This document shows positions 5,822 through 12,485 of a DNA stretch of 12,485 nucleotides, piece after piece. The stretch's first letter is position 1. Each line of letters starts with the position of its first letter. The notes beneath the pieces were generated by a model. The model searched no databases and was not told where the DNA came from. It saw nothing but the letters and a program-made list of their open reading frames with translations. The position numbers and the translations under genes are program-made. The DNA comes from Cytophagales bacterium. Its GTDB lineage: Bacteria; Bacteroidota; Bacteroidia; Cytophagales; Spirosomataceae. The stretch spans positions 1 through 12,485 of the forward strand of contig JAGWUO010000010.1 of the NCBI GenBank assembly GCA_028868395.1, given 5' to 3'.

Positions 5822-8341
5822 CTAAAATGAGAAATTAACAGAGGCCATCAACCTAAATCGCTGTGGATTACCATGATCTAAATAGGTTAACCGATGGAAG
5901 GCTTGTACACGCAATATTTTGAAAATATTATCAATTCCATAACCAACTTCTGCAAACGGCTTATTCGGATCTAAGGAATCAAAGGAGTATTGATCTAAGA
6001 ATTTAGACCGCAATGGACTATTCACGTCCTTCATTATATCATGGTTAGCCGTCCGTTGGCTTCCCATAAGTATATTACCCGAAGCTATTAATCGCCATTT
6101 CAATTTTTTGATCAAGGGGATCCGGTTAAATAATAAACCGTCAAAATTATGATTGTACTGAATTGATGCATACTGATCACTCACGAATTCAAAGTAATTC
6201 ATCGTGGAATAGGCAGAACGAACGAAGAAGAACGTTTCATTTCCTAAGTGAGGAAACAACAAAGGCGCGGGTAAATTAGATGGTGTATATCCAGCTGTAA
6301 AGGTATAATCTGAACGGCCTAAAGTGCCTAAACGGAACGTTTGATATGCTTTCAATGTAACGCGATCATACGTAAAATCTCCCCCTAAAAACCCCTTAAA
6401 TCCATGTTGATATTTCAGCGTGACCACTGGAATCCGTTTAGTCGCTAAGGTGATTCGTTCGTTGCCATTCATAATGAACGTCTCGTTTTTAGCAAAACGC
6501 AACTCTACTGTAGCGAAGGTCTCTTGGTAATAATCCTGTACAGCAGATGCACGCCCTAACTCTGGATTCAAACGGTATTGAAAACGGAATAAAGGGTCGA
6601 ATGATCTTGTATTCAGCGAGGTAGTGACTGTTAAGCCTTTGTAAAATTCGGACGAAAAGAAGGCTTCGGATTCGCGTCTGAAGAACGCGCCAGAAAATGC
6701 CCCCCAACGGGTAAAAGAATAAAATAGTTTATTATCGCCGATGAGCTCAGGTGTTAAACCTACCCGTTCAATATCATAGGAATGCCTCAATCCTGCCACG
6801 GTCCATTTCTTTTTTGAGAAGAGGTAATTTACTTCGGCGGAATACTTCGGAACTAAATCTTTCGTACCAAACCCCACGTTTCCCCTCAAAATCCAGTGTT
6901 TATCAAAATTTGCGTTCGTTCTAAAACCTAATCGCAAGCGGGCACCCTCAATTTTATTTACCGCAAAACTGGAGACATACGGACCCACTTCTATGTCATT
7001 GAATTTCTTGTAGCCGCTGAGAATGATCTCTGCAATTTCAACGTAAGTTCGAACGATGGGTAGATTTTGAACAGAATCAATTAAAGCAGACGCCATCACA
7101 TCTTGAGTACTTAATGGTTCATGTCGAGCATATTTCCAAAATTCGGGATTAGGCTGCATGGCATCCTCCGCAACCTCTGAAGATAAATCGTAGAATCCTA
7201 CTTCGTGCGGCTTATTCACCACAAAATCCTTGTTAGAGATGTACATCTTTAATAACATCCCCGCACTTCCTTTGGTAATTTCTTCTAAATCAATCAAAAA
7301 CCTTGTTCTAGCTGGAAGCCATGCTCCTGAACTGGTTTGCTCTAATTCTTGAGAAATTTTAATCTTATCAATAAAATTCAAATTAGCTCCTTTATCCACA
7401 GCCGCATCGATCTGAACCAAAGCAAAGGAAGTAGTGTCAATCCACATTTGACCTCTAAATACAAGGTCCATCGGGTTCTTAGGGTCAAAATCCAGTTGGT
7501 AACAAACATGACCGTCCACGTTGACCGTATCACCTAAAAAATAGCTATAACTTCCCTTCCAATTATCGCCAATCGGACTAGCAAAATCTTTGCCAAAAAA
7601 GCCAACATAGTTTTGATAGAAATTATAGTTCGCTACTAAATTGCCCCCCACTAATTGCGAAATCAAAGAACCATCTTTTACACCTACGCCTTTGATATTC
7701 GTCTTATTGATAACTTCCTTCTTACGTTGCGGGCTTTCCAAATAATAAAATTTACCCACGGACTCTGAGATGTAAGTGGGAATAACGAGCTTCCCATCTT
7801 CTCCGGCTATTTTTTCAAATTTCTTGATGGCTTGTGCGATGTCCTTCATCACCTTTTTCTCCTTAAACTTCTCCGATATATTATCTACATCGAGTTCCAT
7901 TTTAGCATAAGAATCATATTCATAGGCCGAAAGTTTAGAACGATCGTTTTTATCCCTATTTCGAATCACTCCACGAAGGATTTTAAAGGCTGGATTTTCA
8001 CCAGAATAGACAATTACCTCTGCCATTTCCCGGCCGGTAGGCTCTAATTGAAACTCGATTTCTTGTAATTTAGCCCCACGCGTGATTTTCTTAACACGCT
8101 TTTTGTAGCCCACGAAAGAGGCAAAAAGACTGTCTGCTGAATATTTCGAATTTAACGTAAACTCTCCTTGAAAATTAGTGGTAGCGCCTTGACTCACGCC
8201 TACTAGGCCTACAGAGGCAAAAGGAATGGGATCTCCATTCTTCGCATCGGTTACACGACCTTTTATCACGAATTGACCATTCGACTGGAAAACCGTAAAG
8301 TATAAGAAAAAAGCCAGCAATACGCTGAATTTCAATTTCAT
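5822..8341 (-). CDS. CarboxypepD_reg-like / DUF5686 outer-membrane protein
   Basis: An 839-residue envelope protein of a Bacteroidota family with no established function. A signal peptide is visible at 1-22 (MKLKFSVLLAFFLYFTVFQS, then NG). Residues of about 23-105 form a carboxypeptidase-regulatory-like beta sandwich, recognised by IKGRVTDAKNGDPIPFASVG, FQGEFTL and a SFVGYKK segment, as also found at the N-terminus of TonB-dependent receptors. The rest is DUF5686: a middle soluble part, then from about residue 430 to the end many alternating aromatic-rich strands that read as an outer-membrane beta barrel. The chain ends in LMASVNFSF, with a terminal aromatic residue as expected for barrel assembly. 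No TonB box or plug domain is evident, so it is not a classical SusC receptor. It has its own promoter motif and is separated from rdgB by 55 bases. Confidence 0.88.
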   Translation of the reverse strand: MKLKFSVLLAFFLYFTVFQSNGQFVIKGRVTDAKNGDPIPFASVGLVGVSQGATTNFQGEFTLNSKYSADSLFASFVGYKKRVKKITRGAKLQEIEFQLEPTGREMAEVIVYSGENPAFKILRGVIRNRDKNDRSKLSAYEYDSYAKMELDVDNISEKFKEKKVMKDIAQAIKKFEKIAGEDGKLVIPTYISESVGKFYYLESPQRKKEVINKTNIKGVGVKDGSLISQLVGGNLVANYNFYQNYVGFFGKDFASPIGDNWKGSYSYFLGDTVNVDGHVCYQLDFDPKNPMDLVFRGQMWIDTTSFALVQIDAAVDKGANLNFIDKIKISQELEQTSSGAWLPARTRFLIDLEEITKGSAGMLLKMYISNKDFVVNKPHEVGFYDLSSEVAEDAMQPNPEFWKYARHEPLSTQDVMASALIDSVQNLPIVRTYVEIAEIILSGYKKFNDIEVGPYVSSFAVNKIEGARLRLGFRTNANFDKHWILRGNVGFGTKDLVPKYSAEVNYLFSKKKWTVAGLRHSYDIERVGLTPELIGDNKLFYSFTRWGAFSGAFFRRESEAFFSSEFYKGLTVTTSLNTRSFDPLFRFQYRLNPELGRASAVQDYYQETFATVELRFAKNETFIMNGNERITLATKRIPVVTLKYQHGFKGFLGGDFTYDRVTLKAYQTFRLGTLGRSDYTFTAGYTPSNLPAPLLFPHLGNETFFFVRSAYSTMNYFEFVSDQYASIQYNHNFDGLLFNRIPLIKKLKWRLIASGNILMGSQRTANHDIMKDVNSPLRSKFLDQYSFDSLDPNKPFAEVGYGIDNIFKILRVQAFHRLTYLDHGNPQRFRLMASVNFSF

Positions 8342-8367
8342 GGAGGGTATTTATAATGCAATTCTTA

Positions 8368-8375
8368 CAAAAATA
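8368..8375 (-). promoter_or_regulatory. Putative -7 promoter motif (TATTTTTG) of the DUF5686 gene
   Basis: On the minus strand TATTTTTG exactly fits TAnnTTTG. It lies 26 bases before the ATG at 8341, within the 55-base gap after rdgB. No clear -33 TTTG is found at the usual distance, although the palindrome TCGATCGA lies just upstream. Confidence 0.5.
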
Positions 8376-8396
8376 ACAAGTCGATCGAATAATCCA

Positions 8397-8996
8397 CTAT
8401 TCGTCGGCACATTTCTGAGTTTCGTCTAAGAAGTTTTTGAATTTCTCCAATGCACGAGCCCGGTGGGCGATTTTATTCTTTTCCACAAGCGTCATTTCAG
8501 CAAAAGTTCGCGTTTCATTTTCTGGCTGAAAGACAGGATCATAACCAAAACCTTGATCACCTCGTGGAGCTTCTACAATGGTCCCTTGAATCTCTCCTTC
8601 AAAGGCATGATAAGAACCACTTTTAAAATAAGTCAATACGGTAACGAAGCGTGCATGGCGATTCGTTTTGCCTTGGAGGTTTTTTAAAAGTAATTGGAGA
8701 TTAGCTTGGTCATCCTTGGTTTCTCCTGCATAACGCGCAGAATAAACGCCTGGAGCGCCACCTAAACTCTCTACTTCCAGTCCAGAATCATCCGCTAAAC
8801 AAGAAACTTGGAATCTTTCGGCAATGTAGCGGGCTTTTTGCAAGGAGTTCTCGGCTAAGGTGGATCCCGTTTCAGGAATCTCCTCTGTGAGCGCTAAGGT
8901 ACTTAAGTCGCGCACTGTAAAATGATCCTGCAACAACGCACTTAGTTCTTCCACTTTATGCTTGTTTTGGGTCGCTAGATAGAGAATGGGGCGCAT
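8397..8996 (-). CDS. rdgB: XTP/dITP pyrophosphatase (RdgB/HAM1 family)
   Basis: This enzyme hydrolyses ITP, dITP and XTP to monophosphates plus pyrophosphate, clearing deaminated purines from the nucleotide pool in the cytosol. Length is 199 residues, typical. Family motifs are TQNKHK (9-14, the TxNxxK phosphate-binding motif), ADDSGLEV (68-75, with the catalytic Asp), APGVYSARYAG (81-91), and GFGYDPVF (149-156). The C-terminal base-recognition motif, usually SHR, reads AHR at 177-179 (context KNKIAHRARAL), a conservative but noticeable change. Its ATG overlaps the stop codon of the preceding FKBP lipoprotein gene by one base, so it is the distal, translationally coupled gene of the DHH-FKBP operon. 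Confidence 0.95.
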   Translation of the reverse strand: MRPILYLATQNKHKVEELSALLQDHFTVRDLSTLALTEEIPETGSTLAENSLQKARYIAERFQVSCLADDSGLEVESLGGAPGVYSARYAGETKDDQANLQLLLKNLQGKTNRHARFVTVLTYFKSGSYHAFEGEIQGTIVEAPRGDQGFGYDPVFQPENETRTFAEMTLVEKNKIAHRARALEKFKNFLDETQKCADE

Positions 8997-9874
8997 TATT
9001 GAGCGGAAACTACTTCGATCTCAAAATACAAGGGTGAATAGCCGGGAATAGATGAATTTCCGGCAACGCCATAGGCTATAGTGTATGGTAAGATTACTTT
9101 AGCCTTTTCTCCTACTTTCATCTTTAAAACCGTCTCTTCAAACCCTGCAATTAGCTGGCCTGCCCCCACATTAAACGTTAAGGTACCTGAACCAAATTTA
9201 GAATCGTAGATCACTTTGTTGCTCGCATCAGTTTGAATATATCCATACCCCAAACGGCCTACATAATTTACATTAACAGATTGCCCTTTTGTTACAGCGG
9301 CAGCAGTAGGCTTTTCTACCGTTTTTTGAAATACAAGACCCGAACTTGTAATTTCAGGATTAGCAAATCCATAAGTAGTCTGCATAGAAGCAATTTGTGC
9401 TGCTTGATTCTTAATCGAAACAACCTCTATCTCCGCTTTGATTACGGAATAAGCAGGAACACTTCCAAAGGTATTACCGCCGAAAGCCAAAGAGGATGGA
9501 AGTAAGAATGTACCTTTATCTCCCGCTTTCATGAGCGAAACGGGCAAAGTAAACATACTTTGGGAAACACCAAATATGATTGATTTTGATTGATTTGACG
9601 CTTTAGAGGTGGAATCTACGAAAGTTCCATCCAACAAAGTTAATTTATAGTGTAGAGTCACTAAATCAGCCACAGCTGGAGTAGCTGTCGCTCCAGCGGA
9701 GGTGATGGAATAATACATCCCATCCGCTGTTTTTTGATACGTAAGATTTCGCTGCTTGAGGTAATTTTGAATATCCGTGTCATTCTTAGCCACCTCTTGT
9801 TCGACTGGATTATCGACTGAACAACTTGTTAAACTAGTCGCCAAAGCGAAAAATAAAACCACATACTTCCACAT
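8996..9874 (-). CDS. Lipoprotein with two FKBP-type peptidyl-prolyl isomerase domains (third of three)
   Basis: A 292-residue predicted lipoprotein: a short hydrophobic leader ends in the lipobox LTSC with the lipidated Cys at residue 18. Two FKBP-like domains follow. The first (about 68-155) keeps FVDS, SLMKAGDKGTFLLPSSLAFG and VPAYSVIKAEIEVV but has lost parts of the active-site pattern. The second (about 197-291) is fuller: VNYVGRLGYG, YDS at 223-225, GAGQLIAGFEETVLKMKVGE, IAYG at 266-269, and IPGYSPLYFEIEVV. It carries an insertion of about ten residues (GYIQTDASNK) before the YDS. Its probable role is prolyl isomerisation or chaperoning of envelope proteins at a periplasm-facing membrane. 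The operon is tight: two bases after the previous gene, one-base overlap with rdgB. Confidence 0.88.
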   Translation of the reverse strand: MWKYVVLFFALATSLTSCSVDNPVEQEVAKNDTDIQNYLKQRNLTYQKTADGMYYSITSAGATATPAVADLVTLHYKLTLLDGTFVDSTSKASNQSKSIIFGVSQSMFTLPVSLMKAGDKGTFLLPSSLAFGGNTFGSVPAYSVIKAEIEVVSIKNQAAQIASMQTTYGFANPEITSSGLVFQKTVEKPTAAAVTKGQSVNVNYVGRLGYGYIQTDASNKVIYDSKFGSGTLTFNVGAGQLIAGFEETVLKMKVGEKAKVILPYTIAYGVAGNSSIPGYSPLYFEIEVVSAQ

Positions 9875-9876
9875 AA

Positions 9877-10722
9877 CTATTCAATTTTAGCGATGTAAAT
9901 TTCAAAACTTAAAGGGGTATAACCCGGTATGCTGCTATTCCCATTTGCTCCATAACCTAGGGCAGAAGGGAAAACAATGACCGCTTTCTCACCTAAACGC
10001 ATTTTCTCAATTCCCATTTGGAAACCGGGAACAGTTTGTGTTCCACCAATGGTTACGCTCATACTATCCGTGCGAGCCATATTACCATCAAAAGCTTTGG
10101 AACTCAAAAAACGTCCAATGTATTTAATCTTAACGATTTTGCCTTGAGCCGGAATGTCTCCCGTGCCAGCTTTCAACCGGATATAACGAAGTCCATTATC
10201 CATCGTCTCTGTCACCGTATAGGCATTTCGAGCAATGTATTCCCGAATTAAATCGTCTTGCGTACGTACCACATAAGACTTAATGCGCACTTTTAATGGG
10301 GTGTAGGCCGGTAAATCAGGGAAAGACTGGGCAGTGCCCGGAATAACCATGGTTGCTTGCTCACCTTCACGAAGGGCAGTAAACAAGGAAACAAACACGG
10401 GATTCCCACTTCCGTACTTTAAAAAATAAGGAGAATTAGTCGCCCGGTTTGTACTGTCGAGCACCTTCCCAGTCGCCAAGTTAGAAAACTCATAATGTAC
10501 ATAGAGCGAATCGCCCTTAGACGCTAATTCCCCTGATGGATTCGATTTAGTCACAAAATAGTAGCTGCCACCAGACAAAGCAATAGGGCTTTGATTTTGG
10601 CTAGCAAAATAGGCTAAAATCTGAGTCTGATTTTCTTTCGCCTTCACATCGTCCTCTAAGGCAATATCAGACAAACACGAAAACGTAAAAAAAGCAATAA
10701 ATAGGAATCCGAAAACTTTCAT
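9877..10722 (-). CDS. Lipoprotein with two FKBP-like domains (second of three)
   Basis: A 281-residue predicted lipoprotein with leader MKVFGFLFIAFFTFSC and the lipidated Cys at 16. The first FKBP-like domain (about 70-152) is degenerate: it has VHYEFSNLATGKVLDS and ALREGEQATMVIP, but the usual tyrosine-glycine of the active-site loop is replaced (GTAQSFPDLPAYTPL), so it may be only structural. A linker helix (about 153-170) leads to the second domain (about 194-280), which keeps KIKYIGRFL, FDG at 211-213, QTVPGFQMGIEKMRLGEKA, ALGYG at 254-258, and SSIPGYTPLSFEIYIA. It lies four bases after the first FKBP gene and two bases before the third. The shared architecture points to local gene duplication followed by divergence. 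Confidence 0.87.
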   Translation of the reverse strand: MKVFGFLFIAFFTFSCLSDIALEDDVKAKENQTQILAYFASQNQSPIALSGGSYYFVTKSNPSGELASKGDSLYVHYEFSNLATGKVLDSTNRATNSPYFLKYGSGNPVFVSLFTALREGEQATMVIPGTAQSFPDLPAYTPLKVRIKSYVVRTQDDLIREYIARNAYTVTETMDNGLRYIRLKAGTGDIPAQGKIVKIKYIGRFLSSKAFDGNMARTDSMSVTIGGTQTVPGFQMGIEKMRLGEKAVIVFPSALGYGANGNSSIPGYTPLSFEIYIAKIE

Positions 10723-10726
10723 TCAA

Positions 10727-11566
10727 TTATTTCTTAGACAATACTTCTAATTCAAATACTAAAATAGCATTTGCAGGAATACGAGGAGCAGCTCCTTGTG
10801 CACCATAACCTAACGCTGATGGGATCACAAAAGTACCTTTTCCTCCTTTTTTCAATAACATTAATGCTTCGTTGAAGCCTGGCACTAATTGACCTACTGG
10901 AGGCATTGCCACGCCAGCACCCTTGTCAAATTCTTTTCCATCCAAGAAGGTACCGATATAATTTACTTCCCAAGATTCTCCCATTTTAGGGCCTTCGCCT
11001 ACACCAGGATTAGAAATCGAGGCATATAAACCAGTAGAAGTCTTTGTGAATTTCTTGCCTGAATTAGCTACATACGCCTCAATTAATTTAGCGTCTTTAC
11101 CCGTTTGTTCCGCAGATAATTTTGCCATCTCCTTTTCAAATTCTGCACGAGATTGAGACTTCTTAATTTTAACAATGAAACGAACATCTGTACCACGCTT
11201 CAAGAACGGAGGAACAGGTTGATTCGCATCTTTGAATAAGCTATCTACTGGAACGAAAATAGTTGCGCTATCCCCTACTGATAGTAGACGTAAACCGTTC
11301 TCAAATGAACCTTTGAATGCCCCTGCAGGAGCTGCTGGTGGAACTAAATCTTGTAAAGGCTTTCCTTCTTTACGGGAATCTTTGATGGTAGAATCGGCAT
11401 CGTTTTTAATCACTAAATCAAACGTAATGATATCACCCTCTTTTAATTTAGCGGCGCTATCATCATGTTCGTGCTTTTGGATTTTAACTCCGTCTACTAC
11501 TTCGACATTGTTACACGAAGCTAGTGCCATTGCCGCTACTAAAATTACTGCTAGTTGTTTACGCAT
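10727..11566 (-). CDS. Lipoprotein with FKBP-type peptidyl-prolyl isomerase domain (first of three, GldI-like context)
   Basis: A 279-residue predicted lipoprotein with leader MRKQLAVILVAAMALASC and the lipidated Cys at 18, followed by a polar HEHDDS linker. A poorly conserved FKBP-like region spans about 44-137 (ITFDLVIKN, NGLRLLSVGDSATIFVP, DVRFIVKIKK). A charged helical linker follows (138-172), then a canonical FKBP domain at about 178-278: VNYIGTFLDGKEFD (Phe213 and Asp214 at the active site), VGQLVPGFNEALMLLKKGGK, ALGYG at 251-255, and RIPANAILVFELEVL. This is the best-preserved isomerase domain of the three lipoproteins. It lies ten bases after the DHH phosphoesterase gene. In flavobacteria the gliding protein GldI is an FKBP lipoprotein in a similar neighbourhood, but identity with gldI is not shown here. 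Confidence 0.9.
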   Translation of the reverse strand: MRKQLAVILVAAMALASCNNVEVVDGVKIQKHEHDDSAAKLKEGDIITFDLVIKNDADSTIKDSRKEGKPLQDLVPPAAPAGAFKGSFENGLRLLSVGDSATIFVPVDSLFKDANQPVPPFLKRGTDVRFIVKIKKSQSRAEFEKEMAKLSAEQTGKDAKLIEAYVANSGKKFTKTSTGLYASISNPGVGEGPKMGESWEVNYIGTFLDGKEFDKGAGVAMPPVGQLVPGFNEALMLLKKGGKGTFVIPSALGYGAQGAAPRIPANAILVFELEVLSKK

Positions 11567-11576
11567 GATTTTGATT

Positions 11577-12485
11577 TTATAAATTTTTAACTCGATTTAT
11601 TTCAGAAAGATACAAAGGTAACACTTCCATTAGTTTTTTCTTCGCATCTGTTAAACTTCCCCCTGAAAAACGTCCACCGGAGGCATTTTTATGTCCACCG
11701 CCCTCAAAATATTTGGAGGCAAATTCATTCACCGCAAATGGTTCGATAGATCTAAAAGAAAGCTTTACGCCGTCTGGACGCTCAATCATCAAGATTGACC
11801 ACACACATCCGGCGATTTGTAATCCATAATTTACGATGCCTTCGGTGTCTCCAGCTTGAGAATTAAATTTTGTTAAATCCTCCGCTGTGATCCACATGAA
11901 AGCGAGGTGGTACTCGGGTAGGTAGTCCATTCTTTGGCCCAAAACGTGACCAATAAACTTCAATCGATCGATACTAGACGAATCAAACACCTTCCGATGC
12001 ACTTCGTTTGTATTTACCCCTAAATCAATCAGCGCGGCCACCACGGTGTGAACATGTGCCGTGGTATTCGGGTGGCGAAAAGAGCCCGTATCCGTCATAA
12101 TGCCCGAATACAAGCAAGATCCGATCGCTGGATCAAGCAGATTTTCATCACCCCACTCCAGGATTAAATCATAGATTAATTCACAAGTAGATGCTGCAAT
12201 CGTTCGATGGTAATAATAATCGCCAAAGTCCTCCGGATCCAAATGATGATCAATCACCACCTTCTTCGCCCTCGATTTGCGCACTACTGGCGCCATATTG
12301 TGCAGTCTTTGAATACCAGAGAAATCCAAACAGAAAATAAAATCAGCTTCCTCCACGAGTGCATCGATTTGCACCTTGTGAACCAGCTCATCATAGGCTA
12401 AAATATCCGCCGCACCTGGCATCCATTTTAGGTTAGCTGATACCGCAGAGGGTACCGCCACCGTAGCCTGAATACCTTTTTTAGC
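11577..12485 (-). CDS. DHH-family phosphoesterase (NrnA-like), N-terminus beyond window
   Basis: A cytosolic phosphoesterase of the DHH/DHHA1 family, whose NrnA-type members degrade short oligoribonucleotides and 3'-phosphoadenosine 5'-phosphate. The visible 303 codons lack the N-terminal motif I. The reading frame is open to the right edge (AKKGIQATVAVPSAV), so the GTG at 12461 is not the true start. Seen are CLDFS, VVIDHH (DHH encoded at 12243-12251), SGIMTDTGSFRH, and the C-terminal DHHA1 signature GGGHKNASGGRF. These assign the family and supply metal- and substrate-binding residues. LKWMPG near the start is also typical. It is the most upstream visible gene of the operon with the three FKBP lipoproteins and rdgB; the promoter lies outside the window. 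The choice between oligoribonuclease and PAP phosphatase cannot be made from this sequence. Confidence 0.92.
   Translation of the reverse strand, partial: AKKGIQATVAVPSAVSANLKWMPGAADILAYDELVHKVQIDALVEEADFIFCLDFSGIQRLHNMAPVVRKSRAKKVVIDHHLDPEDFGDYYYHRTIAASTCELIYDLILEWGDENLLDPAIGSCLYSGIMTDTGSFRHPNTTAHVHTVVAALIDLGVNTNEVHRKVFDSSSIDRLKFIGHVLGQRMDYLPEYHLAFMWITAEDLTKFNSQAGDTEGIVNYGLQIAGCVWSILMIERPDGVKLSFRSIEPFAVNEFASKYFEGGGHKNASGGRFSGGSLTDAKKKLMEVLPLYLSEINRVKNL

Noticed and set aside
11232..11582. A 116-codon plus-strand open frame opposite the first FKBP lipoprotein
   Set aside because: It is antisense to a clear lipoprotein gene with lipobox and FKBP motifs and shows no recognisable domain of its own.
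12399..12461. GTG at 12461 as start of the DHH phosphoesterase
   Set aside because: The reading frame continues upstream to the window edge with family-like sequence, and motif I of the family would be missing; the gene is cut by the edge.

Overview
This window looks like chromosomal DNA of a Bacteroidota bacterium, probably of the Cytophagales/Flectobacillus-like type (the lineage is an inference). The grounds are: gene starts lacking Shine-Dalgarno sequences but preceded by the Bacteroidota -7 promoter motif TAnnTTTG; a DUF5606 protein and a large CarboxypepD_reg/DUF5686 outer-membrane protein, both Bacteroidota families; and an operon joining a DHH phosphoesterase to FKBP-type lipoproteins, resembling the gldI neighbourhood of gliding Bacteroidota. 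Typical coding GC is about 39% by hand count in engB.

Layout. Positions 1-139 (-) hold the N-terminus of hemE (uroporphyrinogen decarboxylase), cut by the window edge. Positions 149-772 form a compact inserted unit: a four-helix-bundle (S23/IVS-type) gene, AT-rich at about 29% GC, enclosed by two inverted arrays of a GC-rich repeat of about 15 bp. The outer 27-28 bases of the two arrays are near-perfect inverted copies, and their tips carry the TACCTTTG promoter motifs that appear to drive hemE leftward and engB rightward. Positions 795-2419 (+) hold engB (ribosome-assembly GTPase), a DUF5606 protein with a Lys/Ala-rich tail, and a GNAT acetyltransferase, ending at a strong bidirectional terminator (2423-2457). 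Everything after that is on the minus strand: a small secreted cytochrome c (2473-2799); an envelope operon plsY, M20 peptidase, murQ (5719 down to 2858) with a good promoter at 5741-5772; a DUF5686 outer-membrane protein with its own promoter (5822-8341); and a tightly packed operon of a DHH phosphoesterase (entering from the right edge), three consecutive lipoproteins with two FKBP-like domains each, and the house-cleaning nucleotidase RdgB (12485 down to 8397).

Functional themes. Most genes are housekeeping: haem synthesis, ribosome assembly, phospholipid synthesis, murein recycling and nucleotide-pool cleaning. The envelope genes stand out: PlsY (phospholipid), MurQ (MurNAc-6-P recycling), a peptidase that could process small peptides, an outer-membrane barrel protein, and three periplasmic-facing foldase-like lipoproteins. 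The least explained structure is the inverted-repeat-bounded four-helix-bundle unit at 149-772. It looks like a small mobile or mobilisable cassette seated in the divergent hemE/engB promoter region. No transposase, reverse transcriptase, rRNA, tRNA or CRISPR array is visible, and no gene-free stretch exceeds about 160 bases.
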